Below are positions 51,385 through 64,000 of a stretch of 64,000 nucleotides of DNA, piece after piece. Positions within the stretch are counted from its first letter, which is position 1. Every line of letters begins with the position of its first letter. The stretch lies in contig NC_063157.1 in NCBI RefSeq assembly GCF_020921035.1, forward strand, positions 8,158,001-8,222,000, in the 5' to 3' direction. A program made the position numbers and the translations under genes. Below the pieces are notes generated by a model, which saw only the letters and a list, made by a program, of their open reading frames with translations, had not been told where the DNA came from and did not search any database. This stretch comes from Rhodamnia argentea. Lineage: Eukaryota > Streptophyta > Magnoliopsida > Myrtales > Myrtaceae.

Positions 51385-51995
51385 GACCTTTTGGCTCCAT
51401 TTGTGTCGCAAAAAATAACTTTCAAAAAAATATTTTTCAGATTTTCCAACGTTTGTTTCACAGAAAATAAACGGGTTAAGGAAAATGTTTTCCTCTCATA
51501 GAAAAAGCACATTCAAAAGTGAGAAAATTGATTTCCTCTTTTTGAGAAGTGAAAAAAAATTTCCCTCATCTGTGCTTCCTCCACTCTTTCACATTTCTTT
51601 TTTTTTTATTTAATTATTTTGCATTTTCATTATCTATGTTTTATTTTTATTATTTTTATTTTTTATTTTTTTCCCTTTTCCCTTCTTCTTACACTAGTTG
51701 CCTGCCACCGGTAAAGTGGCAAGTCTCGAGCTTGCCTACGGTCGGTGGCCGACGACTAGTCAAAGAAGAGGGAAAAAATAAAAAATAAATAAATGATAAT
51801 AAAATAAAAGTTCATTGAAAGGAGTGCATCGAGGAAAATCAAATTCGATTCTTCATACCGAACAACACAAATATTTTTCAAATCATTTTAGGTTTCGGCC
51901 TTACACTGCAAAATAACGACAATTTCTTGGAAAATGCTTTTTTGGAAAATATTTTCCAGATTCACATCATTTTCCGCAAAAAGAACGAAACCTTA
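51385..51995. mobile_element. MITE-like element with long inverted arms
   Basis: The left arm reads 'tttgtgtcgcaaaaaataac' then 'cagattttcca'. The right arm, reversed, reads 'tttcgttctttttgcggaaa' then 'gaatctggaaaatattttcc'. The core at 51690-51760 is GC-rich with 'actagttg' and 'cgactagt' at its ends. No coding sequence. Confidence 0.55.
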
Positions 51996-52129
51996 AAAGC
52001 CTAATTTTTTTTTTCACTCAATAGTGGCCTTCGATCAATTTTTTCACCATATCTCTAGCCCAAGGAGTGATATTGAGGAAAACTTTTTTTTTTCTCCAAT
52101 TGAGGAAAACATTTGATGTTCAAGCTTTT

Positions 52130-52520
52130 TTAGCTATTAAAGTTTGGAAACTTTCTAGAAAATTACCCAATAAGTGGTACATAAATGGTTAGAAAACTAA
52201 TTCAATCCTAAACTTTTCAATTTTTTTAATTTAGTCATTAACCTTTGCACGGAATTTCAATGTAGCACTTCCTATTAATTTTTGTCGGAAATCGCTAAGG
52301 TAGCAATCCAATCATCGCCAACCGTCCAACGCGACACATAGTCACAATAGTGATTTCTAGAGAAAATTGGCCGAGAGGACTACATTGGATTCCACGTAAA
52401 AGTTTATGATCAAATTGATAAAATCGAAAAGTTTAGGACTAAATTGACGTCCTCACAAATAGGTTTATGACTAATTGAACAATTTTTTGACAAATAAAAA
52501 GAGACTAAATGAACAATTTC
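52130..52520. repeat. MITE-like family member
   Basis: Arms carry 'aattcaatcctaaactt' and, in the opposite sense, 'aagtttaggactaaattgac', around a mixed core. Same phrase set as 2430-2960 and 50618-51016. Ends not fixed. Confidence 0.45.
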
Positions 52521-53215
52521 CCTAGCACTTTTTAGCCATTAAATCACAATACCAATGAAGAGTTCAACCCAATGCTTTATTTCTGTCCTAGTTGATCCTA
52601 ATTCAACATTAAAAATATATTGATTTCCACACACACACAAAAACAAACACCAAAGGTAACGCTAGAATCCGATGTGGTAACTGATGTTTAGAGTCAATTT
52701 GTTCAAAGGGGCACGAAAATGTTAATGGTGTCTTCTTTCTAAGGACTCGGGCAAAAGCACTCGGCCATCTGAAGAGTCCGTTGAACACCCTGCAAAATTC
52801 TACGAACTGCTTAAGTTAGGACCTTCACCTGTTAGATTTAACTCTGAACCTAGAGCAGTTCGCAAATAATTGATCATGTTTAAACGGGCGACTTCCTCTT
52901 CCTAAGTTGAAAATTCTTCAATATTTTACCTTGAACGCCACCTACATGCAAGATATATGGCCGAGGCTGTCCCATAATCAACTAATCTTTTATGAAATCC
53001 CCAAATACTATCGAGAACCTAACTCTCACGATCCCCTATTTTAACCATCAATTGTTTTGTCACGTAAATCAGAAACTATGGGAGGGGACATTTTGAAAAG
53101 ACCAAGCTTAAATAGCCAGGTAACAATTCCCATCATGAAAATGTGAGATTTTATGGAATCACCGCTAACTGTGAAATTTTGTAAAATTAGAATCAACTAT
53201 TCTAAATTTTTTTAG

Positions 53216-53380
53216 TTATTCCATCACTCTCTCTCATGCATATAGAGCCCGAAGGGGAGGCAGGATCGTATTATTCCATCACTCTCTCTGATGCATATAG
53301 AGCCCGAAGGGGAGGCAGGATCGTATTATTCCATCACTCTGTCTCACGCATATAGAGCCCGAAGGGGAGGCAAGATCGTA
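53216..53380 (+). repeat. minisatellite, three copies of 55 bp
   Basis: Copies at 53216-53270, 53271-53325 and 53326-53380. Each begins ttattccatcactct and ends with gatcgta. Copies 1 and 2 differ at about one base; copy 3 has a few changes. Located between the two Rab duplicates. Confidence 0.95.
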
Positions 53381-53747
53381 TGATTGATTTGAAGTTGCCT
53401 AGTACTAAGGGTGAAAATATTTAATTGTTGAGGTAAATGGGGGCATATAAAAGATTTGAACTCACGAGTTCTTGCTCTAATACCATATAAGATTTTTGTG
53501 GGACCATTGTCAAACTTCCTAAAAGTTTAAGCTGTTACATTAGTGCATGGTTTAATATTTAAATTACTCTATCACTCCTCCTCCCTCTCTGTTAGATCTT
53601 CATATCATGCAAGATTTTTGTGGGATCACTGTCAAGTGTTCTAAAAACTTAAGTTATTAGATAAATACGTGATTTAATATTTTAACTATTCTATCAGAAA
53701 AAATGCGATTTAAATTTAGATCTTGCTAATGAATGTTTGGAGCCATG
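53381..53747. other. spacer before the right Rab duplicate
   Basis: AT-rich, with two loosely similar stretches ('agatttttgtgggacca...gtcaa' near 53488 and 53608). No gene. Confidence 0.5.
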
Positions 53748-56719
<2,972 letters not shown>

Positions 56720-56720
<1 letters not shown>

Positions 56721-57155
56721 CCCGGACAAGGGGCTATGCGGATTAAGAGGTGGGCCTTTAGTTGATTAAGATAGTCCACAATAAGTAGTCACTCCTCCCA
56801 ACTGAATTGATCTGCAGACCCACTTATCATAACTTCTACTAGATCCACATGATTAGACTCCACAGTCATGCTTGCAGTTCTGTTGTCTTCATTCAACGCT
56901 ATAACTTGGAGTGCTTCAAGGAACGCTAGGTTTTCGGCTTGAGAAACATATGAAACCTTCACCGATTTAGCAAAGTCCATGATAATTGTGCCTGTATGAT
57001 CTCTGCATATAACAGCTATGGCGTCATCCACTAATCCATCTATGAAGGAAGCATCAACGTTAACACTGGTCTGCAGGTCAATTCAGTTGGGATGAGCAAC
57101 TACTTAATCTCCTAAAGGCCCACCCCTTAATCAAGGAAATATTGGGTGAGTGAGA
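56720..57155. repeat. inverted repeat enclosing an RNase-H fragment
   Basis: The left arm (about 56735-56822) contains 'attaagaggtgggcctttag' and 'cccaactgaattgatctgca'. The right arm (about 57068-57145) contains their reverse complements with few changes ('tgcaggtcaattcagttggg', 'ctaaaggcccaccccttaat'). The middle is the relic at 56789-57065. Such a foldback could arise by capture of a gene piece or by inverted duplication. Confidence 0.8.
56789..57065 (-). pseudogene. RNase-H-like (RVT_3) domain fragment
   Basis: A minus-strand open stretch reads MDDAIAVICRDHTGTIIMDF, then SQAENLAFLEALQVIA, then MTVESNHVDLVEVM. This is the first half of a plant RNase-H-like domain: the DHTG turn, the conserved Glu in AENLA(F)LEAL, and ESD changed to ESN so that the catalytic Asp is lost. 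The C-terminal half is absent. It sits between inverted repeats. Confidence 0.7.
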
Positions 57156-59812
57156 TACTCCACGCTAGATTAGTAGAAAACTACTTATAGGTCCACATGT
57201 GGCATGTCGGGCCCCACCAGTCAAAATATTCAAAAACACAAAGGCGGAACTTTCCGTTATCTCCCTCCATTATCTCTCCCTCTTCCAAGTTCACGACTCT
57301 GTTTCTCTCTCTCCAAGTTCTTGACTTGCCCCCCCCCTCCCCTCTCTCTCCAAGTTGGCTCCCTCAACCAAATCTTCGCTCGACAACAACACCAGTCGCT
57401 TGACCAAAACTACAAGCGCCTCCTCTGCCGTCCCGGAGCCCCTCTCTACTACCACCCTGTCTCTCTCCAAGTTCTATCTCCCTTCCTCGATTATGCCCGC
57501 GATTCCGAAGTGAAAACTTCGCTTAAGCCATCGGCTCCGATTAGATTTTCTTCCTCCGTGTTGGACGAGTTCGGGTTAGGGGAAGCCGCCGCCTCATGTT
57601 AAGTTTTTTCTCCTCCGGCCCGACGACCTTCAGGTTAGGGTTTTTTTCCCTCTTTCATTGAGTTGAGACTGTTTGGAAAAAGTTCAATAGGCAGCATTCA
57701 GTTGATAAAGTTCGGCATATGGAGCTATGTGCGTTTAATTACCATCCGATTAGGTATTTTTTTACTGGATTGAGATTTTTGTTTGCTGGTGATTTATTTG
57801 TTTTTAATTCTGCATTTGGTCACCGTATGCTATTTTTGGTACTGCATATTTTCTTGAATGTGTGCTATACAAGTGCGCTGTGTCTGATTTCTCATGCTGG
57901 AGAGAGACTTCCCAATAGCGATAGAGATTATATAACCCCATCCGTATGAATAGTTTATCGCAAAATTACTACTATTTTTTTTATTCAATATGCTCGGGCT
58001 CAGTTGTTTTATCGTATTAGGATTATAATGAGATATGTACTCCAAAGACATATTTGGAGATCTTTTCTCATGCCATTAAAGATGAATACGGGAAAACTTA
58101 TCTTTGTTCTGAGTCCAATTTAACAAACTATTTCTGGGGAAAAGTGATTGTTCGCAGTCCTCTCATAAGTGACCTAGTATGGCATACCAGGTTTTACGCT
58201 CTTTCTTGATTTGTCTACGCAGGCTAACCAAACTACCATGCTAGTTTTGTTTGCTTTCGTTGTTATTGGTTATTAGTTTTCTTCATGGTTCATCATTGGA
58301 CTCCATGACAGCTTAACCATGGGGGTGCCACCTTAAAGTAGGAGCATGGAATCTTGTTCATATTTAGTCGGAAATTGATTCGACAGCTTAATGCTTTATG
58401 TGATTTTGCTGTGCGGTGTTGTCTGGTTAGAACGGGATAGGGCACAAGTTTAAGCACAAGTCTAGCAAAAAAAAAAAAAAAATACTCGTGATCCAGGACA
58501 GAATTAGATTTGACCCGGTTCTCTGGTTCTTCTTTGAGATAGGTGATAGTTTTGGTAATGGTTATTAGTCTATAAACAATGTGCAACATGATTGTGAATT
58601 ATTCTTATAAATTGGTTAAATATCATTTTCCTTGACAATTCTTGTTTAATTAAGTATTAGTGTAATACTCGTTTTGGTTCCTTGATCTTCTTGTAGGTTC
58701 TTGACGAATAGCTATTTTCTTATCTTAGTACATATTGGTGAGAGTTACTTTTTTAATTGAAGGATTTCATAGTCGTACTTGTATTTTCATCTTAACAAGC
58801 CAACGAGTAAAAAATTGTTATCTTGCAAGTACATGATATCTTCATCCAACGTGAATGAGAGTACTTGTAAGCGTGCTGTCGTGAGATTTTTGGAATCTAC
58901 AAGAACCCAACAGAAGCTCTATTATGTTCTAAGGATAAAACATGACTTCTTTTCTTGGTGTTTGCCTACAAGCAATATTTGAAGATGATGATATGAGAAA
59001 CAATAGAGCATTGGAAAGAATAACTCAAAACATCGATGAGAAAGTGCAGGGATCGAGGCATAATGTGCACCATTTAAATGTCTCACTAGTTGGAGGTGCT
59101 TTTTTTTTTTTTTGGGTAAGGATGGAGGTGCTTTTTTTGTTTCTCTATTATTTGTTTTTTTTTTTTGTCTACTTGTCCAGAAAAAGCTATCTTGAATCAA
59201 ACACTATGTTGTGTTGGCTCCAAATTTTTACTGCTCAGCGTATGCATTCTCTATTTTGGATTACGGCAATCTGGCATCTCTTTTTGCAATCGGTGGCTTG
59301 GGCTATGGACAGAGAAAAACCAGTGCCAAGCTTCTTTGGTTGAGTGAAAAATTATCAGTTTTTGTTTTGGCAATTTGGTAGTCCCTTTCTTTTGACCAAG
59401 AGCAGGATTCGGTGGGAGTTTTTTAAACAAGGATTTATCTAGCTGAGGAATCTTGTTCGAGATTTCCGGTAAGATTATTCCATGGTCCTACCCAAAATTG
59501 CTCCTTCAACTTTACGGATAAAAAAGTAAAGACAGGCATACTAAAATTGAATAATGTCAAGCAAGTAGACCATGTGAGCCCCAAAACGTATCTCATGGCA
59601 AAAAAAGGGAGGAACATAGTCATTAGAAAACAAGTCACGTTTGGATTCAACGTTCCTCGTTAGTGCAGTCTTACGTTGGTCCACTTTGGGCTGTCACATT
59701 GCAAGTTATCATTGGACCTTCGAGTTCATATAATAGTCCACTGTCGGCAATTGCATAAGACCGACAGTCTCGTTAAAAAATACTGTCATTCATGAAAGCC
59801 GGAGATTGAATA
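57156..59812. other. possible short transcript region, no gene proven
   Basis: A plus-strand open frame at 57204-57602 (132 codons, starts MSGPTSQNIQK) follows GC-richer DNA with CACATGTGG and GGGCCCCACC near 57190-57220. It has CT-rich leader-like sequence and no known domain. A second coding-like stretch lies near 58970-59090 (FEDDDMRNNRALERITQNID). I cannot join them into a gene. The rest is AT-rich with poly-T runs near 59099 and 59156. Confidence 0.3.
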
Positions 59813-60094
59813 TCAAAACTCATAGTTATGCAGCAACTTGAGCCCTAACTTTGGAAGCTTCAGAAGCTTTACAGTACCAAAAAGTACAGTTGGCATGCCT
59901 AGAAAACTCAAGTAAAATGCTGACAAACCACTTGCAAGCTTAGAGGATGTGTTTACAAATATTCCCAGTTTTGAACTAATCATGAGTTGAAAGACAACAG
60001 TGCAAGTGAGCACAGCCACGAAGACGTAACTTGTCGGTGTATTGTTGAAGAAGTTTATCTTCTCCATCTCCCTGGAGCTAATTTCATTGAAAAC
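59813..60094 (-). pseudogene. orphan last exon of an autoinhibited Ca2+-ATPase (ACA)
   Basis: After an AG acceptor at 60095-60096 the minus strand reads VFNEISSREMEKINFF, then SYVFVAVLTCTVVFQLMI, then FLGMPTVLF, and stops at 59813 (93 codons). This matches the C-terminal transmembrane part of plant plasma-membrane-type (P2B) Ca2+ pumps, where FNEISSREMEKINVF is strongly conserved. No other pump exon (DKTGTLT, TGDN and so on) lies in the following 1.3 kb, which instead turns into FAR1-like sequence. The frame itself has no stop, so it may be a recent fragment. Confidence 0.7.
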
Positions 60095-61380
60095 CTATGA
60101 TCAATGTAATGCATGTGGTGTAAGCCCATGGGATTGGAGAAGTTGGAAGCAATCGTTAAAGAATCATACACAGGACCGTTCATGTCAATAAACATAAATT
60201 CCACCACATGATTACCTAGCAAGAAATAGCTCAAACTACCATATTCTTTTATGACTACCGACTAAAGTTCGTTGCAGCCACTTCTAACATATTCTTTTGT
60301 TTTTGCATTTTCCAGATGCACAGGTGTCTCTTTACTCAAAGTCAGAAGTTTGATTGTTGAGTGAAAAGATCACTTCTAATGGATTGTAAAAATAAAGAGA
60401 AAGAAAAAGCATGCTAATGTAGTAGTGTCAAAGCATAGTAAGCTTGGTGCCCTTGAAATTTACCTGGCAAAAGACAAACGAGCTAAAGATGGTATTCAAT
60501 GGAATGAAATCAATGTACCTTCGGAATTGTTCGGTTCATTCATCCCAGGATGTTGAAAAGAGTTTGATGACCCCTGTACAAAGGAAAACCAAATATATTT
60601 ACCTTTCACTAATCAACATTTAGATAAATATGTCTCAAATAATTCTCATCAACAAAAGGCAAGTCGTACCTAACCCAAGATGGTTCCATGAGATCTATTT
60701 TGATACTCCAACATTTATCCAAGAGAAACCATTAACAATATTTATTACAATAGTAACAAAAAGAAGAAATAACACTTGGATCTAAAATGATTTTCATAAT
60801 AAGCACCCGACTAGTGAACGGAGAAAATCCATTCATAATCCCTAGTGACATGATGTAGGGCGATTGCATCTACACAAAAATAAAGACCTCATTAGTAGAA
60901 TGTAACTAAATTAAGCTCTCCTTATGTCGATAGAAGCAATATAGATAAGACATAAGTTAATACACCAAACAATTAATACCTTACTAGGGAATGGGCAAAA
61001 CCCATTCATAATCCCCAGATGCATAATATATGGTGGTTGCACCTTTATAAAAATTCAAACAAATTAGTAAAATGTAAGTATAATTGGAGGACTAAGAGAG
61101 ACACGCATGATTATGAAAATTTAGATTTGCGGTAGGACCACCGATGTTGCTAGGATAAAAGGCACTTTGGATTTGATCCGAATTACTCGAATAATCTGGG
61201 AAATGAATTTCATCATGTTTTGCATGGACATCCAACTCTACATTACAAAATAATTAATATGTTAAATGGCATCATGTAGTATAAGCAAAAATTTTAATTA
61301 ATCATATTAACTAGAAAAATATGTCACTCACCTCGACTTTCTATTTGCATTGGAGGCGTTCCTTTCTTAGATTTCTTTTT
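60095..61380. other. spacer with degenerate direct repeat
   Basis: No intact gene. Two related stretches of about 105 bp start near 60815 and 60988, 173 bp apart, sharing 'ccattcataatccc', 'ttgca.ct' and 'aaat(t/c)agtaaaatgtaa'. On the minus strand the second reads PPYIMHLGIMNGF. It may belong to the decayed FAR1 gene's 3' part. Confidence 0.4.
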
Positions 61381-62810
61381 TTTTCCTCACTTGAGCTTTT
61401 GAGTCTTCCATAACTCGTTCCCTTTTCTTTCCTTCGGAGGGGGTCCAATACTGAAATCTCTCACAAAGAGGCCGCATTGTTGCAATCGTCAGTAGCATCA
61501 TCATTCCAAAACTACACTTAACTTGTAAGATAAAATTTCAGTCTTCGTTTTTCGCAAGTTCTTCCTCGTTATTCCCATGGTAGTTACATGTTCGGATCCC
61601 ATACTCATCACTTCAAAAGCTGCATGCATTAACGTGGAAAAAAGATTGAATTTAAATGGATATGGTGACATTTCATGAGATTCATCATTCACATTCCCTT
61701 GTTTAGCACCATTCGTCCATCTTTTCAAAGTATAGGAAGACACAATCACCCTTTTGATTCAATAATCTACATTCGAAAGAAATTGAAAAGTCTATAGCAT
61801 TAAATCTGATAAGATTTTCACATTGATTCCCAACACACTTGAGAGTAGATACGCAAACCTATATATCAAATGTAGTACTTAAAATCTATAATAAGAGAGT
61901 TTGTAAAAATTATTCATCGAACCTTTTAAAAATGGTGCGAGTATACAATGGAACAACTTGTGTCAAGATCTCATTATTAAACTGCAATTTGGGCTTCTCA
62001 TGAGAACTGTACTCTCTCATATGTTTCAGTTGTTCTTTATAGTAATGGACAAATTCTACAAGAGTCAATGTCTTTAGCAACATACGTTGGAAGACATTAT
62101 TGGTGCCCTCACTCATTTGACTTGATCGAATACCACATGTAAAAATATCACGATCAAAAGTTGAACTCCACTTATGTCTGAGTTCATATAATCTTCGAAG
62201 CTAACTGTTATTCCAAGTACTCCATTCCTTTTTTATTTCCCTGTAAGTAAATTCAAATTCGTCGTTTGATCTACATCTATACATAAGCGATAAGAAATAC
62301 TTGTCCTTAAAATCAGGCTGTTGGTAAAGATGTGGAATGTTTTGATTGGCATTTTTCTCGATCTGCCAAGTGCATAAACGGTGTTGTGTATTCGGGAACA
62401 CCGTTCTAATAGATTTTGCCATGACTTGGCCTTAATCTGTGAACATGGTTTTCGAAGCTTTATTTTCCCTAAACTTCAAAAACACCTCAAATAACCAAAT
62501 AAATGATTTAGCAATCTCATCCAACAAAAATGTGTAACCGAACAGAGTAATCTTCTAGTACTAATTAACCCCAATGAAAGGTGCACATATCAAGTTATAT
62601 TTGTGGGTACTATACGTAGTATCAAACACCAACACATCACGGAAACAATCATAATCAAATTTGGACAAGCTATCTCTCCAAAATAAGTTTGTCAATCTAC
62701 CTTCTTGATCAACCTGTACAACATAGAAAAATATTGGGTTTTGCATTTGCATACAATGAAAATGATTCAAAAGATTTTGACAATCTCCCCCATTTATATA
62801 ATTCGATTTA

Positions 62811-63249
62811 GGGAAAAAACCACCAAAAATCCTAAACTATGCCAATTGTGACACATTTACCCTAAACTTTTTTTTGTGACATCAAAAACCCCAAACTTTT
62901 ACTCATGTTGCACATTTATCCCAAACTTTTTCTTATGACACCGAAAACCCTAAACTTATACCTATGTGACATATTTACCCCAAACTATTTTTTTGTGACA
63001 TCAAAAATCCTAAACTTGTATCCGTGTGACTCATTTACCTCAAAATTTGGGATAAATATGTCATATGCCTACAAATTTGGGGTTTTTGGTATCACAACAT
63101 AAAATTTGGGGTAAATGTGTTGCATAGACACAAGTTTGGGGTAAATGTGTCACATGAATACAAATTTAGGGTTTTTTATGTCATAAAGAAAAGTTTGGGA
63201 TAAATGTGTCACAATGGGCATAGTTTAGGGTTTTTGGTGCCTTTTTCCC
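62811..63249. mobile_element. MITE (MULE-like) with perfect 9-bp target duplication
   Basis: 439 bp. Ends: GGGAAAAAACCACCAAAAAT on the left and, reversed, GGGAAAAAGGCACCAAAAAC on the right; pairing continues for about 60 bp. The interior is made of alternating short phrases ('gtgacacatttaccc', 'caaatttggggtttttg') on both strands, so most of it can fold back. Flanked by TTCGATTTA at 62802-62810 and 63250-63258. It splits the FAR1-like gene between its DNA-binding and transposase parts. Confidence 0.95.
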
Positions 63250-63419
63250 TTCGATTTATTTCTTTGTGCATAATTCTGAGAATCACGTAGGATGAACCCC
63301 AAGTTTTTGCTCCCTCCTACGTTTTTTTTTTTTTTGTCGAACTCCTGCATTGTTTGATAAGTATTTATATATCCTAGTTCCTTTAATGCATGCTTTAATC
63401 ATATCAACTATCGGATATT

Positions 63420-63805
63420 ATTCTTCCTCATCTAATTAAATGTTTCTGATCTTCCGATACAAATGCATGATTATGTTCGGAAACATACTATATTACCTCA
63501 TAGACACCATTATCAACCTTAAATTTGATATGAGCAAGACACTCATATCTAACTTCACACCTCTCATTCTTCTTTTCTTGATCGGATGAGCTGGCAATAT
63601 GTCCCTCACTATTATTCTTCCGCGTCTAATTGAATACTTCTGATCTTCCGATACAAATGGATGATTATGTTCGGAAACATACTGTATCACCTCACAGACA
63701 CCATTAGCAACCTTAAATTTGATATGAGCAAGACACTCATATTTAACTTCAGACCTCTTATTCTTCTTTTCTTGATCGGATAAGCTGGCAATATGCCCTT
63801 CACTA
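63420..63805. repeat. 194-bp tandem duplication inside the FAR1 domain
   Basis: The sequence from 'ctgatcttccgatacaaatg' (63446) recurs at 63640 and continues through the FAR1 HIKFKV part. The period, 194 bp, is not a multiple of three, so the duplication alone breaks the reading frame. Confidence 0.9.
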
Positions 63806-64000
63806 TTACACATAAAAGTCCGTTGTTATTTCTCATTTTCTATTTTTAACCGTATTACCCTTCATTGCTCCAAATCCTATGTCAACTGAATAGCCACATA
63901 CTTATGATATGCTTCAAGTTCATTTGAAAAAATCATCCTTAATGCAAACTCAAAACCTTTTTCCAAATCACGCATTACATGTGCAAGATGGGAAGTTTCA

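Larger units (their letters stand above)
51336..53215. other. repeat-rich spacer between the Rab copies
   Basis: No gene. It holds two MITE-like elements (51385-51995 and 52130-52520) and unassigned AT-rich sequence. Bases 52640-53215 show nothing recognisable. Confidence 0.5.
61381..64000 (-). pseudogene. FAR1/FHY3-related (MULE transposase-derived) gene, decayed and cut by window edge
   Basis: From right to left on the minus strand: part of the FAR1 DNA-binding domain (GFEFALRMIF near the edge, then CNSEGHI, YECLAHIKFKV and VSEHNHPF). Next comes the MULE transposase core (DCFRDVLVFDTTYSTHKYNLICAPFIGVN, TMFTD, MAKSIRTVFPNTQHRLCTW), then STFDRDIFTCGIRSSQMSEGTNN and VVPLYTRTIF, and finally SYTLKRWTNGAKQGN and a Lys-rich tail. 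In-frame stops occur after FIGVN, after TMFTD and after WSTWNNS. A 194-bp tandem duplication disrupts the FAR1 domain and a MITE sits at 62811. It is not functional. Whether it was a FAR1-family regulator or an active transposase cannot be told. Confidence 0.8.

Overview
This is a stretch of a plant (eudicot) nuclear genome. Genes are sparse and carry GT-AG introns; the spaces between them hold LTR retrotransposon remains, MITE-like elements and microsatellites. The recognisable proteins are plant proteins: a clade A PP2C, sterol methyl oxidase 2, the DYW-type PPR protein CRR2, RNA polymerase II subunit 7, and RABA-type GTPases. Several MITE-like elements have AT-rich arms around a short GC-rich core, which looks like Myrtaceae genomes (Eucalyptus and relatives). 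That family assignment is an impression from repeat style, not proven.

Layout. 1-3.8 kb: repeat-rich, no gene. 3.9-6.0 kb: intact five-exon tropinone-reductase-like SDR gene (+). 6.5-10.5 kb: decayed Ty1/copia element with a solo LTR nested in it. 11.1-12.2 kb: tandem repeats. 12.6-16.8 kb: second SDR copy, now a pseudogene with an expanded intron 1. 16.8-20.6 kb: non-coding, including the upstream region of the next gene. 20.6-22.3 kb: PP2C of the ABA pathway (+). 22.7-24.4 kb: LTR-like block with a 512-bp tandem duplication. 26.0-30.6 kb: SMO2, seven exons (-). 33.2 kb: tRNA-Val(CAC) (-). 34.0-36.0 kb: CRR2, intronless (-). 37.6-39.8 kb: RPB7, six exons (-). 40.3-40.85 kb: RNase-H-like relic. 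41.6-43.4 kb: probable solo LTR. 45.7-46.8 kb: proline-rich cell-wall protein (-). 48.0-51.3 and 53.7-56.7 kb: a direct segmental duplication, each copy with a RABA-type Rab gene; the left is dead, the right is open but lacks the switch I threonine. 56.7-57.2 kb: inverted repeat around an RNase-H fragment. 59.8-60.1 kb: orphan last exon of a Ca2+-ATPase. 61.4 kb to the right edge: decayed FAR1/MULE-transposase gene split by a MITE with a perfect 9-bp target duplication.

The intact genes have unrelated housekeeping or regulatory roles (sterol synthesis, transcription, chloroplast RNA processing, ABA signalling, cell wall) and do not form a functional cluster. The interest lies in duplication and decay: a 5' region shared by SMO2 and CRR2, the SDR and Rab gene/pseudogene pairs, a filled/empty MITE site, and an array of short hairpin-like motifs that recurs in two otherwise different LTR-like blocks. 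I saw no clearly new biological system. Exon boundaries were set by hand from reading frames, splice dinucleotides and remembered family sequences.
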